Below are positions 24,707 through 35,200 of a stretch of 64,000 bases of DNA, piece after piece. The stretch is from Tritonibacter aquimaris (GTDB taxonomy: Bacteria; Pseudomonadota; Alphaproteobacteria; Rhodobacterales; Rhodobacteraceae). A model generated the notes under the pieces. That model saw nothing but the letters and a program-made list of their open reading frames with translations, did not search any database and was not told where the DNA came from. The stretch is taken from NCBI RefSeq assembly GCF_009617595.1, contig NZ_WIXK01000013.1, positions 1 through 64,000 of the forward strand, written 5' to 3'. Position 1 is the stretch's first letter. Each line of letters begins with the position of its first letter. A program made the translations under genes and the position numbers.

Positions 24707-25274
24707 TGCAGTTAGCGTATTGAATGGGGCCTCTTACTCTGGTCTGGCCGAAGTGAAAGATGCGGGCTTGAAGGGGATGATCACCCTGCGCGGTGACATC
24801 ACATCAGCAAAGCTGGCCGAAGCGGTGAAAACCGTGACCGGCTGCGCGGTGCCAGAGGTGCTGAAGGCCACAACCGAAGGCGACACCACCGTGACCTGGA
24901 TGGCCCCGGATGAGCTGCTTGTTGTGACCGGCTATGAAGGCGTCGAAGCGAAAGTTGAAGCGCTGAATGGCGAACTCAAAGGCGAACATGCCTTGGTCGT
25001 CAACGTGTCTGATGCGCGGGCCTACTTCACGGTGACTGGTGCAGCTGCACGTGAGGTGCTGGCGAAACTTGCGCCGATCGATCTGTCTCCAGCAAAGTTT
25101 CTGCCGGGGGATTTCCGCCGCACGCGGCTTGCACAGGCGGCTGGCGCATTTTGGCTGGATCAAAGTGAGAGCTTTCACATTGTCTGCTTCCGTTCGGTTG
25201 GGGACTATATGTTCAACCTGCTGAAAGTCGCGGCTGATCCGGACTCTTCAGTTGGAGTATACGCAACAGAGTGA
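24699..25274 (+). CDS. soxG: Sarcosine oxidase subunit gamma
   Basis: A 191-residue SoxG, GcvT-like in fold, starting MSNAVSVLNGASYSG and overlapping the end of soxA by 8 bp. It contains the family region SESFHIVCFRSVGDYMFNLL near the C-terminus. It completes the heterotetramer. A rho-independent terminator follows at 25319. Confidence 0.9.
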   Translation: MSNAVSVLNGASYSGLAEVKDAGLKGMITLRGDITSAKLAEAVKTVTGCAVPEVLKATTEGDTTVTWMAPDELLVVTGYEGVEAKVEALNGELKGEHALVVNVSDARAYFTVTGAAAREVLAKLAPIDLSPAKFLPGDFRRTRLAQAAGAFWLDQSESFHIVCFRSVGDYMFNLLKVAADPDSSVGVYATE

Positions 25275-25318
25275 AACCTCTGTGCGTAAACTACACATTT
25301 TGTTGAAAAACTGTGAAG

Positions 25319-25342
25319 CGGCCCCTTGTTCGGGGCCGTTTT
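25319..25342 (+). terminator. Rho-independent terminator of the sox operon
   Basis: A perfect 7-bp stem, CGGCCCC / GGGGCCG, with a 6-base loop is followed by TTTT, 45 bp after the soxG stop. The secreted-protein gene starts 42 bp further on, so it may have partial read-through. Confidence 0.8.
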
Positions 25343-25383
25343 CGCATTTAGCTACGCTTTGCAACCATAAGGGAAGTAAAGAC

Positions 25384-25806
25384 GTGAGATTCAATCGAAA
25401 GTCCATTCAATTTCTATTTTCCGCCGCGTTCGCGGTTGCTGCGTTTTCCGCATCCACGGCACAGGCCGAAGTATATGCCTGTGAGTTTGCTGATGCTGGT
25501 CGTAACAATACAATTCCCAAAATTGTTGTTGTTGACGTGAAAAGCGCGTCAGAAGCGCTGGTCTCGGACCCGATCCTTGCCTACGTGCAGCAGGCTCCCA
25601 AAAAGGCGAGCTTTGTGAAAAACACCAGCGATCTGTTGCGGGTGCGCTGGACTGTCGACGACATGAAATTCTCGGGCGGTGGTCAGCGCGATATGAAATT
25701 CTCGCTTGTACACCGCAAAGCAAAAGGCAAAGCGCATTTGAACCTGCTCATTGTTGGCGCAGATAACACCGACAGAGGCACCGGGCGCTGCAAGCTGCAG
25801 CCTTGA
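25384..25806 (+). CDS. Secreted protein of unknown function
   Basis: A 140-residue protein with a clear Sec signal peptide (RKSIQFLFSAAFAVAAFSAS, cleavage likely after STAQA) and a mature part starting EVYACEFADAGRN. Two cysteines in the mature part (ACEF and GRCKLQP at the end) could form a disulfide. The start is a GTG preceded by GGGAAG; the frame is open upstream into soxG but the signal peptide fixes the start. No family is recognised. It stands between two terminators, so it may be a single-gene unit. Confidence 0.7.
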   Translation: MRFNRKSIQFLFSAAFAVAAFSASTAQAEVYACEFADAGRNNTIPKIVVVDVKSASEALVSDPILAYVQQAPKKASFVKNTSDLLRVRWTVDDMKFSGGGQRDMKFSLVHRKAKGKAHLNLLIVGADNTDRGTGRCKLQP

Positions 25807-25816
25807 TCATCACCGC

Positions 25817-25840
25817 AAAAGCGCGGCTACGGCCGCGTTT
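25817..25840 (+). terminator. Candidate terminator after the secreted protein
   Basis: A 6-bp stem CGCGGC-TACG-GCCGCG is followed by TTT, 15 bp after the stop. Short T-run, so moderate support. Confidence 0.5.
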
Positions 25841-25913
25841 CACGCTGAATGCCTCGCAACGCAGCCCGCTACCAAGATGGCGATTGCTGTTAGAGAGGAC
25901 TGGCGGTGCTGTT

Positions 25914-25939
25914 CGGGGTCGTGTGATTTTCAGACCCCG
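25914..25939. other. Inverted repeat upstream of sodB
   Basis: CGGGGTC and GACCCCG form a perfect 7-bp inverted repeat separated by 12 bases, in the roughly 300-bp gene-free stretch before sodB. No T-run follows. Role unknown. Confidence 0.3.
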
Positions 25940-26075
25940 ACGGCGCAGATTTAACAAACGCGGTGCTTCTTCGTGCGAAGGGTGTCAATCGTAACTATAA
26001 AAGTGCGAGACTTGCTGTTCCAGATCTGCTTGGGGCTTGACCTTCATACCCCCCAAGAGACATGAAAGGGACGGT

Positions 26076-26081
26076 TATAAT
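26076..26081 (+). promoter_or_regulatory. Candidate -10 element of sodB
   Basis: A perfect TATAAT lies 24 bp before the sodB start. The matching -35 position (CAAGAG, 17 bp upstream) is weak, so the assignment is tentative. Confidence 0.3.
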
Positions 26082-26105
26082 TCATCTTTGAATCAGGGGG
26101 CTAAT

Positions 26106-26708
26106 ATGGCTTTTGAACTTCCCGATCTTCCCTATGCACATGACGCACTTGCGGCCAAAGGCATGTCGGCTGAGACGCTGGAATACCACCACGATCTGCA
26201 CCACAAAGCCTATGTGGACAATGGCAACAAGCTGATCGCTGGCACCGAATGGGACGGCAAGACCCTGGAAGAGATCATCGTTGGCACCTACGACAAAAAC
26301 GCAGTTGCGCAAAACGGCATCTTCAACAACATCTCCCAGCTGTGGAACCACAACCAGTTCTGGGAAATGATGGGCCCGAACGACACCGCAATGCCGGGTG
26401 AGCTGGAAAAAGCACTGGTTGAATCCTTTGGCTCCGTTGATGAGTTCAAATCCCAGTTCGCAGCAGCAGGCGCTGGTCAGTTCGGCTCTGGCTGGGCATG
26501 GCTCGTCAAAGACACCGACGGCGGCCTGAAAGTGACCAAAACCGAAAACGGCGTGAACCCGCTGTGCTTTGGTCAAACCGCACTGCTGGGTTGCGACGTA
26601 TGGGAGCACTCCTACTACATCGACTTCCGCAACAAGCGTCCTGTTTACCTGACCAACTTCCTGGACAACCTGGTAAACTGGGAAAACGTGGCATCCCGTC
26701 TGGGCTAA
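26106..26708 (+). CDS. sodB: Superoxide dismutase, Fe/Mn family
   Basis: A 200-residue cytoplasmic Fe/Mn superoxide dismutase. Metal ligands seen: His in ETLEYHHDLHHKAYVDN, His in QLWNHNQFWE, and the Asp and His of DVWEHSYYIDFRN. MAFELPDLPYAHDALAAKGM is a typical iron-type start, after a GGGGG ribosome-binding site. It converts superoxide to peroxide and oxygen. It is monocistronic, ending at a strong bidirectional terminator. Confidence 0.95.
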   Translation: MAFELPDLPYAHDALAAKGMSAETLEYHHDLHHKAYVDNGNKLIAGTEWDGKTLEEIIVGTYDKNAVAQNGIFNNISQLWNHNQFWEMMGPNDTAMPGELEKALVESFGSVDEFKSQFAAAGAGQFGSGWAWLVKDTDGGLKVTKTENGVNPLCFGQTALLGCDVWEHSYYIDFRNKRPVYLTNFLDNLVNWENVASRLG

Positions 26709-26737
26709 GCCCTGCGGTTTGTAACACGCTGATTGTA

Positions 26738-26769
26738 AAAGCCCCGCTCGTCTGAGTGGGGCTTTTTGT
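26738..26769. terminator. Bidirectional terminator between sodB and the LOG gene
   Basis: AAAGCCCCGCTC, a short loop, then GAGTGGGGCTTTTT make a long stem with one mismatch. T-runs occur on both strands, so it can end sodB on the plus strand and the LOG-family gene on the minus strand. Confidence 0.85.
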
Positions 26770-26786
26770 ATTGGCAGTGTCTGGCT

Positions 26787-27329
26787 TCAATTAGACAATA
26801 CTGCAAGCGCCGCATCCACGCTCTCAACCCAAGTAAGCGCGGCATGTACGTCTTCGCCTGCGAACTCTTCCTTGATCATGTGGTCAATCAGCACTTTCAG
26901 CGGATCCCAATAGCCATCAATATTGAGGATCAGGATCGGTTTTTGATGCAATCCCAGCTGGCGCCAGGTGATTGCTTCAAACAGCTCATCCAGTGATCCC
27001 ATGCCACCGGGCAGCACAACCACCGCATCAGCGTTATAAAGCATGACCTTTTTGCGCTCATGCATGGTTTCGGTGACCACATAGGTGGTCAGGTCAGATT
27101 TGCCGACTTCGCGTTTCACCAGATGTTCTGGGATAACGCCAAACACCTCGCCGCCAGCCTCCATACAGGCGCGGGCAACGGTGCCCATCAGCCCCACATC
27201 GCCAGCCCCATAGACCAAGCGCAGCCCGCGTTTGGCGAGCCCCTGACCAAGAGAGACAGCAGATGATTCGTAGCTTTTGCTTGCCCCAAAACGGGAGCCG
27301 CAATACACACATACAGAATTAATGATCAT
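26787..27329 (-). CDS. LOG family protein (nucleotide phosphoribohydrolase type)
   Basis: A 180-residue Rossmann-fold protein of the TIGR00730/LOG family. The N-terminus is VCVYCGSRFGASKSY and the active-site motif is LPGGMGSLDELFE with the upstream MHERKKVML. Plant and bacterial LOG proteins cleave cytokinin riboside monophosphate or other nucleoside monophosphates. The bacterial substrate here is not predictable. It is convergent with sodB. Confidence 0.88.
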   Translation of the reverse strand: MIINSVCVYCGSRFGASKSYESSAVSLGQGLAKRGLRLVYGAGDVGLMGTVARACMEAGGEVFGVIPEHLVKREVGKSDLTTYVVTETMHERKKVMLYNADAVVVLPGGMGSLDELFEAITWRQLGLHQKPILILNIDGYWDPLKVLIDHMIKEEFAGEDVHAALTWVESVDAALAVLSN

Positions 27330-27450
27330 TCGGCGGAACTTTGCTGTTGTGTTTCAATGGAAATACGATGTCGCAGGTTCCCTGATAGCGGGTCACGGTC
27401 TGCGGCTCAACTACAAGCGGGGGAACCTCCCGTTTTAAGGAAGGAATACC

Positions 27451-29139
27451 ATGTCAGGAACATCTGGTTCAGGGGGCGTGGGGGCGCTCACCATTGGCGG
27501 GGTTGCAACGGTTGTTGTGATTATTGGTGGCGTTGTGCTCAATCAGTTTGGGGTCTTCGATCCGCAAGAGGCGGCACCTGCCAGCGTTGAACAAAGCGCC
27601 GAGGTGCCAGCACCTGCGCCGTTAGCTGACACACCAGAGGCGGCGGTATCTGAAAAAGACCAACCTACCGATCAGATTGAGGCCGGTGAAAGCGCAAGCC
27701 TCGCCGCGCCAGAGATTGATGTGATCCGATTTGATCCGGAAGGGGCAGGGCTGATTGCAGGCAGCGCTGAGCCCGGTGCACAGGTTTTGATCCTGTTGGA
27801 CGGTGAACTCATACAGGAGCACACCGTTGGCGACAGTGGTGAGTTCGTGGCTTTTCCAATCATCAGCCCAAGCGAAACACCACGTGTGCTAACGTTTGAA
27901 CTTGCAAAAGGGGACGCGCGGGCAGTGTCGGATGTGAGCTTTATCCTGGCTCCGGCGACACCGGTTGCGAATGCTACGGCGGATACCCCAGTTGAAGAGG
28001 TCGCAAGCGCGCCAGAAGGGGATGCCGCTGAAACAGCGCCAGTTGCGGCAGATGAACCCGCAGCGCAACAACAGGTCGCCGCAGCCACGCCAGACAGTGA
28101 GCCAGAGTCTGCACCAGCGAGTGCGCCAGTAAGTGCGCCTGCACCGGCCACCGAACTGGTTGATACAACTGAAGTGCAAATCGCGGAGACGCCCGCTGTT
28201 GAAACACAGCGTGACACGATTGAAGCAGATACCGCTGAAGTGGCTGAACGCACTGCAGAGGCCACGGCAACTGACGCGGCCGAAGCTGCATTGGCGCAGT
28301 CTCAGGCTGATGATTTGGTTGATGAAAATATCGCGCTGGCACAGCAGCAGAATGCGGCCGAGCAGGCCGCGCCAGTTGAGGCTGACCTCAACCTCACACA
28401 GACCCTTGGTCAGGTCGCGTCTGACACTCCAAAACATGCTGCCGCCAATATCGCGGTGGTACGCTCATCAGAAACGGTTCCTGCGCAGGCCCCGGCCATT
28501 GCGCTGGAAGGGCAGGCTGATACGCCGCGCACAGCAGCGGAGGCAGATCCCGCGCCAGAGGTTGAAACAGCGGATCCGCCCAAACCTGCAGCAGTGGCAG
28601 TGCTGAAGGCGGGGCCTGACGGGATTGAGCTGGTGCAACCGGCCGGGGCAGGCCAACCTGCGCCTTTGAACAAGATTGCTTTGGATACCATCAGCTACAG
28701 CGCGGCGGGTGAAGTGGTGCTGGCCGGGCGGGCGCAGCCCGACAGCCTGGTACGGGTCTACGTTGATAATACGCCCTGGGCAGACATTACGGCCGCGCCG
28801 TCGGGCAGTTGGCAAGGGGAGCTGGAAGGGTTGAAGCCGGGCGTCTACACCCTGCGTCTGGATGAGCTTGATCCGCTGGAGGGGAAAGTCATCAGCCGAC
28901 TTGAAACGCCATTTTCCCGAGCTGAACCAGAACAGCTTGCACTGTCCACCGATGATGTGGACCCAAGCCGCCCCAGCGTGCGGGTTGTGACGGTACAAGA
29001 GGGCGATACGCTTTGGGCGATCTCACAACAGCGCTATGGAACAGGGTTTCTATTCGTGCGTGTGTTTGAAGCCAATCGCACAGCCATTCGCAATCCTGAC
29101 CTTATCTACCCAGGGCAAGTCTTTACAATACCAGAATAA
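27451..29139 (+). CDS. LysM peptidoglycan-binding protein with long Ala/Pro/Glu-rich region
   Basis: A 562-residue protein. One membrane span near the N-terminus (IGGVATVVVIIGGVVLNQFG, residues about 15-34) anchors it. A low-complexity Ala/Glu/Pro/Thr-rich stretch of some 350 residues follows, interrupted near residue 95 by a small beta-type domain (GLIAGSAEPGAQVLILLDGE) that recurs near residue 420 (EVVLAGRAQPDSLVRVYVDN). The C-terminal LysM motif reads TVQEGDTLWAISQQRYG and ends VFTIPE. It likely spans the periplasm and binds peptidoglycan. The ATG follows AAGGAAG. Confidence 0.88.
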   Translation: MSGTSGSGGVGALTIGGVATVVVIIGGVVLNQFGVFDPQEAAPASVEQSAEVPAPAPLADTPEAAVSEKDQPTDQIEAGESASLAAPEIDVIRFDPEGAGLIAGSAEPGAQVLILLDGELIQEHTVGDSGEFVAFPIISPSETPRVLTFELAKGDARAVSDVSFILAPATPVANATADTPVEEVASAPEGDAAETAPVAADEPAAQQQVAAATPDSEPESAPASAPVSAPAPATELVDTTEVQIAETPAVETQRDTIEADTAEVAERTAEATATDAAEAALAQSQADDLVDENIALAQQQNAAEQAAPVEADLNLTQTLGQVASDTPKHAAANIAVVRSSETVPAQAPAIALEGQADTPRTAAEADPAPEVETADPPKPAAVAVLKAGPDGIELVQPAGAGQPAPLNKIALDTISYSAAGEVVLAGRAQPDSLVRVYVDNTPWADITAAPSGSWQGELEGLKPGVYTLRLDELDPLEGKVISRLETPFSRAEPEQLALSTDDVDPSRPSVRVVTVQEGDTLWAISQQRYGTGFLFVRVFEANRTAIRNPDLIYPGQVFTIPE

Positions 29140-29157
29140 AATCAACTTCAGTCTGAT

Positions 29158-29187
29158 AAAAGCGCCTTCCGATCTGGGAGGCGCTTT
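29158..29187 (+). terminator. Terminator after the LysM gene
   Basis: AAAGCGCCTTCC and GGGAGGCGCTTT form a stem with a short loop 18 bp after the stop. The T-run is only three bases. Confidence 0.65.
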
Positions 29188-29312
29188 GATGTTGTGATGC
29201 TGGTTTTTTGATACTTTTACATATCTCCTTAATCACTTGTTAATAAATGAATTTTTTCGATTTGAGCTGTGTCTTCACCCCATGCGACAAACAAAAATCT
29301 ATAAAATCACTG

Positions 29313-29341
29313 TTGACCGCAGCTTTTACATGTTGCTACCC
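29313..29341 (+). promoter_or_regulatory. Candidate thiC promoter
   Basis: TTGACC (29313-29318), a 17-bp spacer, and CTACCC (29336-29341). This would start transcription at the beginning of the riboswitch. The -35 is good and the -10 poor. Confidence 0.35.
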
Positions 29342-29349
29342 AATCCGCA

Positions 29350-29450
29350 CGCAGGGGAGTCCCGCCCAAGGGACTGAGAGGCAGAAATGTGCGTAGCACA
29401 GGTGACGCGACCCTTTGAACCTGACCCAGTTGATACTGGCGTAGGAAGCT
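29350..29450 (+). promoter_or_regulatory. TPP riboswitch upstream of thiC
   Basis: THI-box motifs in order: CAGGGGAGTCCC, GGGACTGAGAGGCAGA, ACCCTTTGAACCTGACCCAG, and CTGGCGTAGGAAGC. It lies in the leader of thiC, about 140 bp before the start, and should repress thiC when TPP is high. With the element at 8543 it places pyrimidine synthesis and the large thi operon under the same signal. Confidence 0.96.
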
Positions 29451-29579
29451 AAAAGGGATCGCCACCAGCTGTGTGCTGGCAGCATGTCTTTATGTGTCAC
29501 ATCGGGCCTGTCCATGTGCATGTTTCCCACCCGAATCCACTGGTGTCCTTATCACGCCGCAATGCGGTGATTGCTATAG

Positions 29580-31394
<1,815 letters not shown>

Positions 31395-31404
31395 ATGATC
31401 CTGG

Positions 31405-31430
31405 ATGGGCGGCAGTGCCGCCCATTTTTT
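31405..31430 (+). terminator. Rho-independent terminator of thiC
   Basis: A perfect 9-bp stem, ATGGGCGGC / GCCGCCCAT, with loop AGT and a run of six T, begins 10 bp after the thiC stop. Confidence 0.9.
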
Positions 31431-31637
31431 CATGCTGTCTTTGCTCGAGGGTGAAACAGGAAAACCGCTCCGATAAAACAGGACCGACCTCTGGGCACAT
31501 CACGCAACTTGCGCAAATCTCAGGTAGTGAACGCTGGAACCACAGATCACAGAGGCAGCGCGACTGTCGCCATGTAGTCTGGTGGGATATCGCTGCCAAT
31601 GCGTGAGAAACGTGATGGTTCGAGTATAGGGAATGAC

Positions 31638-32156
31638 ATGAAGCGGATCGTTGTCACCGGTGCAAATGGAGCCGGGAAGAGCCACTTTGCAGCGAAGCTC
31701 GCATCTGTTCGGCCCGATGTTCCGGTTATTTCTTACGATGCCCTGAAACTAAAAACGCGGTGGGAGCAAAAAAAGAGCGCTCAAATCGAAGCCGCTCTTG
31801 CGTCTGCGATCACGCAGCCGACTTGGATCCTTGAGGGAGGCCCAAGTCTTATACCTCAGGTGGCGGGGAAATATGATGCGCTTATATGGCTCGATCCGCC
31901 CGAGTATGTAAGGGCCTGGCGATTGGCGCAGAGACCCTGGAAACACCTAAGCCAAACAAGACCAGAGCTTCCAGGTGGCAACGTTGATTGGCCGATACAA
32001 CAATATAGGTTTGCTTTTCGAAGCCTGAGAAAGGGCGCAAGTTTTCGCAGCGCGATCTCAGTTTTTTTCGAGCAATCCGACAGCGTGCAGAAGTGGCGAT
32101 GTCGAACCGATCATGAACGCGACCTGTTTCTTGACCAATGGGAAAGCTCTTTTTGA
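31638..32156 (+). CDS. P-loop NTPase, adenylate-kinase-like
   Basis: A 172-residue protein starting MKRIVVTGANGAGKSHFAAK, with a Walker A motif GANGAGKS. Later segments (PTWILEGGPSLIP, DALIWLDPPEYVRAWRLAQR) resemble the small DNA-topology-modulator (FlaR)/adenylate kinase-like family, where an Arg-rich lid follows. Substrate unknown. A start 13 codons earlier is open but lacks support. Base composition is lower in GC than its neighbours, suggesting later acquisition. It is a single gene facing the RND operon across a terminator. Confidence 0.7.
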   Translation: MKRIVVTGANGAGKSHFAAKLASVRPDVPVISYDALKLKTRWEQKKSAQIEAALASAITQPTWILEGGPSLIPQVAGKYDALIWLDPPEYVRAWRLAQRPWKHLSQTRPELPGGNVDWPIQQYRFAFRSLRKGASFRSAISVFFEQSDSVQKWRCRTDHERDLFLDQWESSF

Positions 32157-32226
32157 GCGGCTCGAAACTAACTGGGTTTGGGGGCAGGCACCGTAGCGCA
32201 AGTGTGTTCTTCTAAAGCTTGCAAAG

Positions 32227-32253
32227 AAAACCCCGCCAGTGTGGCGGGGTTTT
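32227..32253. terminator. Bidirectional terminator
   Basis: AAAACCCCGCC-AGTGT-GGCGGGGTTTT is a perfect 11-bp stem with A/T runs on both sides. It separates the convergent P-loop gene and RND permease gene and can serve both. Confidence 0.9.
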
Positions 32254-32258
32254 GTCTT

Positions 32259-35200
32259 TTATTCAGCGGCCTTTAGGGCGCGTTTGCCTTTGGGGCTTCC
32301 TTCCCAGAAAATCTCCGTGTCGGTGATTTGGTCGGCGTCGCGCTCTAGTTTGCGATCCTGTGCGGCAACATCTTTGCTGCCGCCACTCAGGTTGCCAATC
32401 ACCCGCGCCAGAACCGCCGCATAGGTGGTGACCCAGACCCGGATTGCCAGCAGCGACGGGGTGACAAGAAGCGTCAGGAAGGTGGCAATGCCCAGGCCAA
32501 AGACCACCGCAGTTGCCAGCTGTTTCCACCACAGCGCGGTTGGGCTGTCGATGGTGTAGCCGCCGTTGATGAAATCGAGGCTCACCCCAAACATCATCGG
32601 CGCAAGGCCCGCCATTGTGGTGATTGTGGTCAGTAGCACCGGACGGATCCGCGCCTGAGCGGTGCGGATGATCGCTTCAATGCGCGGCATGCTCTGACAG
32701 TATTCCTGATAGGTGTCGATCAGAACGATATTGTTGTTCACCACAATCCCTGCCAGCGCCACAATACCGGTGCCGGTCATAATGATGGAGAAAGGCTGTG
32801 CCATCACCATCATACCAATCAGCACCCCGGTGGTCGACAGAACCACAGCCAGCAATACGAGGATAGAGTTGTAGAAACTGTTGAACTGGGCCAGCAGGAT
32901 TACAAACATCAAAGCCAGGGCACCCGCAAAGGCTTTGGACAGGAACGCGCCGGATTCTGCCTGCTCTTCCTGATCGCCAGTCCATTCCCAGCTGAGCGAT
33001 GCATCAAACGGGTTGGTTTCCAGCCATTTGGTCAGCTCAACGATACGTTCATTGGCGTTGATTGGCACCATGCGACCGTCACCATCAAGCGCGTCAATCA
33101 CCTCGGACACGTCTGCGGCCCCGCTCAGGGTGAACAGGTTAAAGCGTTCGCCATTGTTGGTGCTGTGTTGCGCTGGCAAGCTTTCGTCAGCGACCACTTC
33201 GATCAGGGCCAGCTCGACCTCATCGTCATCAAGGCCTGTTACCACCTTGCTCAGCCCCGGTTTGAAATCGGCCTTAACGTCATAAAAGCGTTGCTGGTCG
33301 ATCCGGTCGATCTGCGCAAGCTTTGGCACCGGGCGTCGGGTGATGAAGTTTGACAGCGGCACCGGTCCATTGGCGGTTGGCACTTTTAAGGAATCAAGCG
33401 TCGACAGAACCCGATCCTGTTCCGGCAGTCGGGTGCGGATTTCGATCTCATCATCGGCACCATCCACACGCATTTCCCCCAGCAGGATGCCGCGGGTGAC
33501 AAGCTGCACCATCGCCCCCACAGTGGCCACATCGGCACCATAACGGCCAGCCATGGCCACATCCACGTCGATCACCCAGTCGATGCCGGGCAGCGGCAGG
33601 CTGTCTTCAATTTGGATAAGGGCAGGGGTCTCTTCAAACTTGGCCCGTGCGAGCATAGCTGCTTCGCGCAAAGGCCCCCAATCATCCCCTTTGATGCGCA
33701 GATGTACAGGTTTGCCAGCCGCCGGACCGTCGACCAATGGGCGCAGTTCCACATCAAAGCCAGCGATATCAGCCACCATACGATTGAGCTCTGCCATCAC
33801 ATAGTCGCCATCAAACTCGGTGGCTGTGACTTCGCGGTTGAACAGGCCCCACAGGATTTTTTCCTTCTGCTTGGGGCGCTCATCCCACGGGATGATTTCG
33901 AATTGTACCTGACCCACCGTATCGGGAGGGGTAGATGCACCAGAGCTGTCGGTGTTCAGCCCGCCTTGGCCCGCGAAGGAGAACACGTTGATCACTGCCG
34001 GATGGGACGCAATGATTTCTTCGGTGATTTTCACCATTTCGTCTTTTTCGGCCAAGGACAGGTTGCCGCGTCCCAGAACATAACCAGTTGCCTGTTCTGG
34101 TTCGGTTTTCACAAAGAAATCAACGCCGTGGTTGTTTTCCTGAAACAAGCCAAACACGGTGGAAATACCAAGGCCAACCACAAGAAGTGTCACCACAGGC
34201 ATGACCGGATTGCCCGCGATCAGTTTGATAAAATGGCCAAACAGGTTGAGCTTGAACCCGGCTTGTGGGTTTTCCTCGGCTGATTGGCGTTCCACAGAAG
34301 ACAGCGCAACTGATGCGCCAAAAGCCGACAGCATAAACAGCAATCCACCCGCGATCAGTGCCGCTGCGGTGCTGGCTCCTTCGGGCATGATATAGGTCGG
34401 GTTCAGCATCTGCATCGCACCGGTAAACATTCCGAGAAGCGTCAGCACCACCAACGCGGCCCGCACAACCCACGGCAGGCGCGTGCGCAATGCATCCGCC
34501 ATAATACCAAAGCTGCGGCTCATCCGGCCCGAAACGCCGCCCATAACAGGCAGATAGATCAACGCCACCACAAGCGACGCGGACAGAACAAAGATCAATG
34601 TCACCGGCAGCATGCCCATGAATTCACCGGGCACACCGGGCCAGAACAGCATTGGTAGGAATGCACAAAGCGTGGTTGCCGTTGACGACACGATTGGCCA
34701 GAACATGCGCTGCGCGGCCTCTACATAGGCGTGCATCGGGCCAACGCCCTCTTTGATGCGTTTGTCCGCGTATTCCACCACAACAATGGCGCCATCCACC
34801 AACATGCCCACTGCCAGGATCAGACCAAACATGACGATGTTTGAAATCGAAATCCCCATCATCGCCAGGAAGGCAAAACACAGCAGGAAAGATGTTGGAA
34901 TGGCAAAGCCCACCAGCAAAGCTGCGCGGCTGCCAAGCGCCGACAATACCACAATCATCACCAGCGCAATCGCGGTCAGAACCGAGCCTTCCAGTTGGCT
35001 GACCATGGCGCTGACTTTGTTGCTTTGGTCGTTTGAGGTACCCACTTTCACCGCCGCCTGAAGCTCTTCGGGCCATTTGGCCTGCGCTTTGGCCACGGCT
35101 GCTTTGACCTCGTTGACGGTGTCGATCAGGTTGTAGCCTTTGCGTTTGACCACCTGCAGAGCCACGGTTTTTTCACCATCAAAACGGGCGGTGCCAGTGC

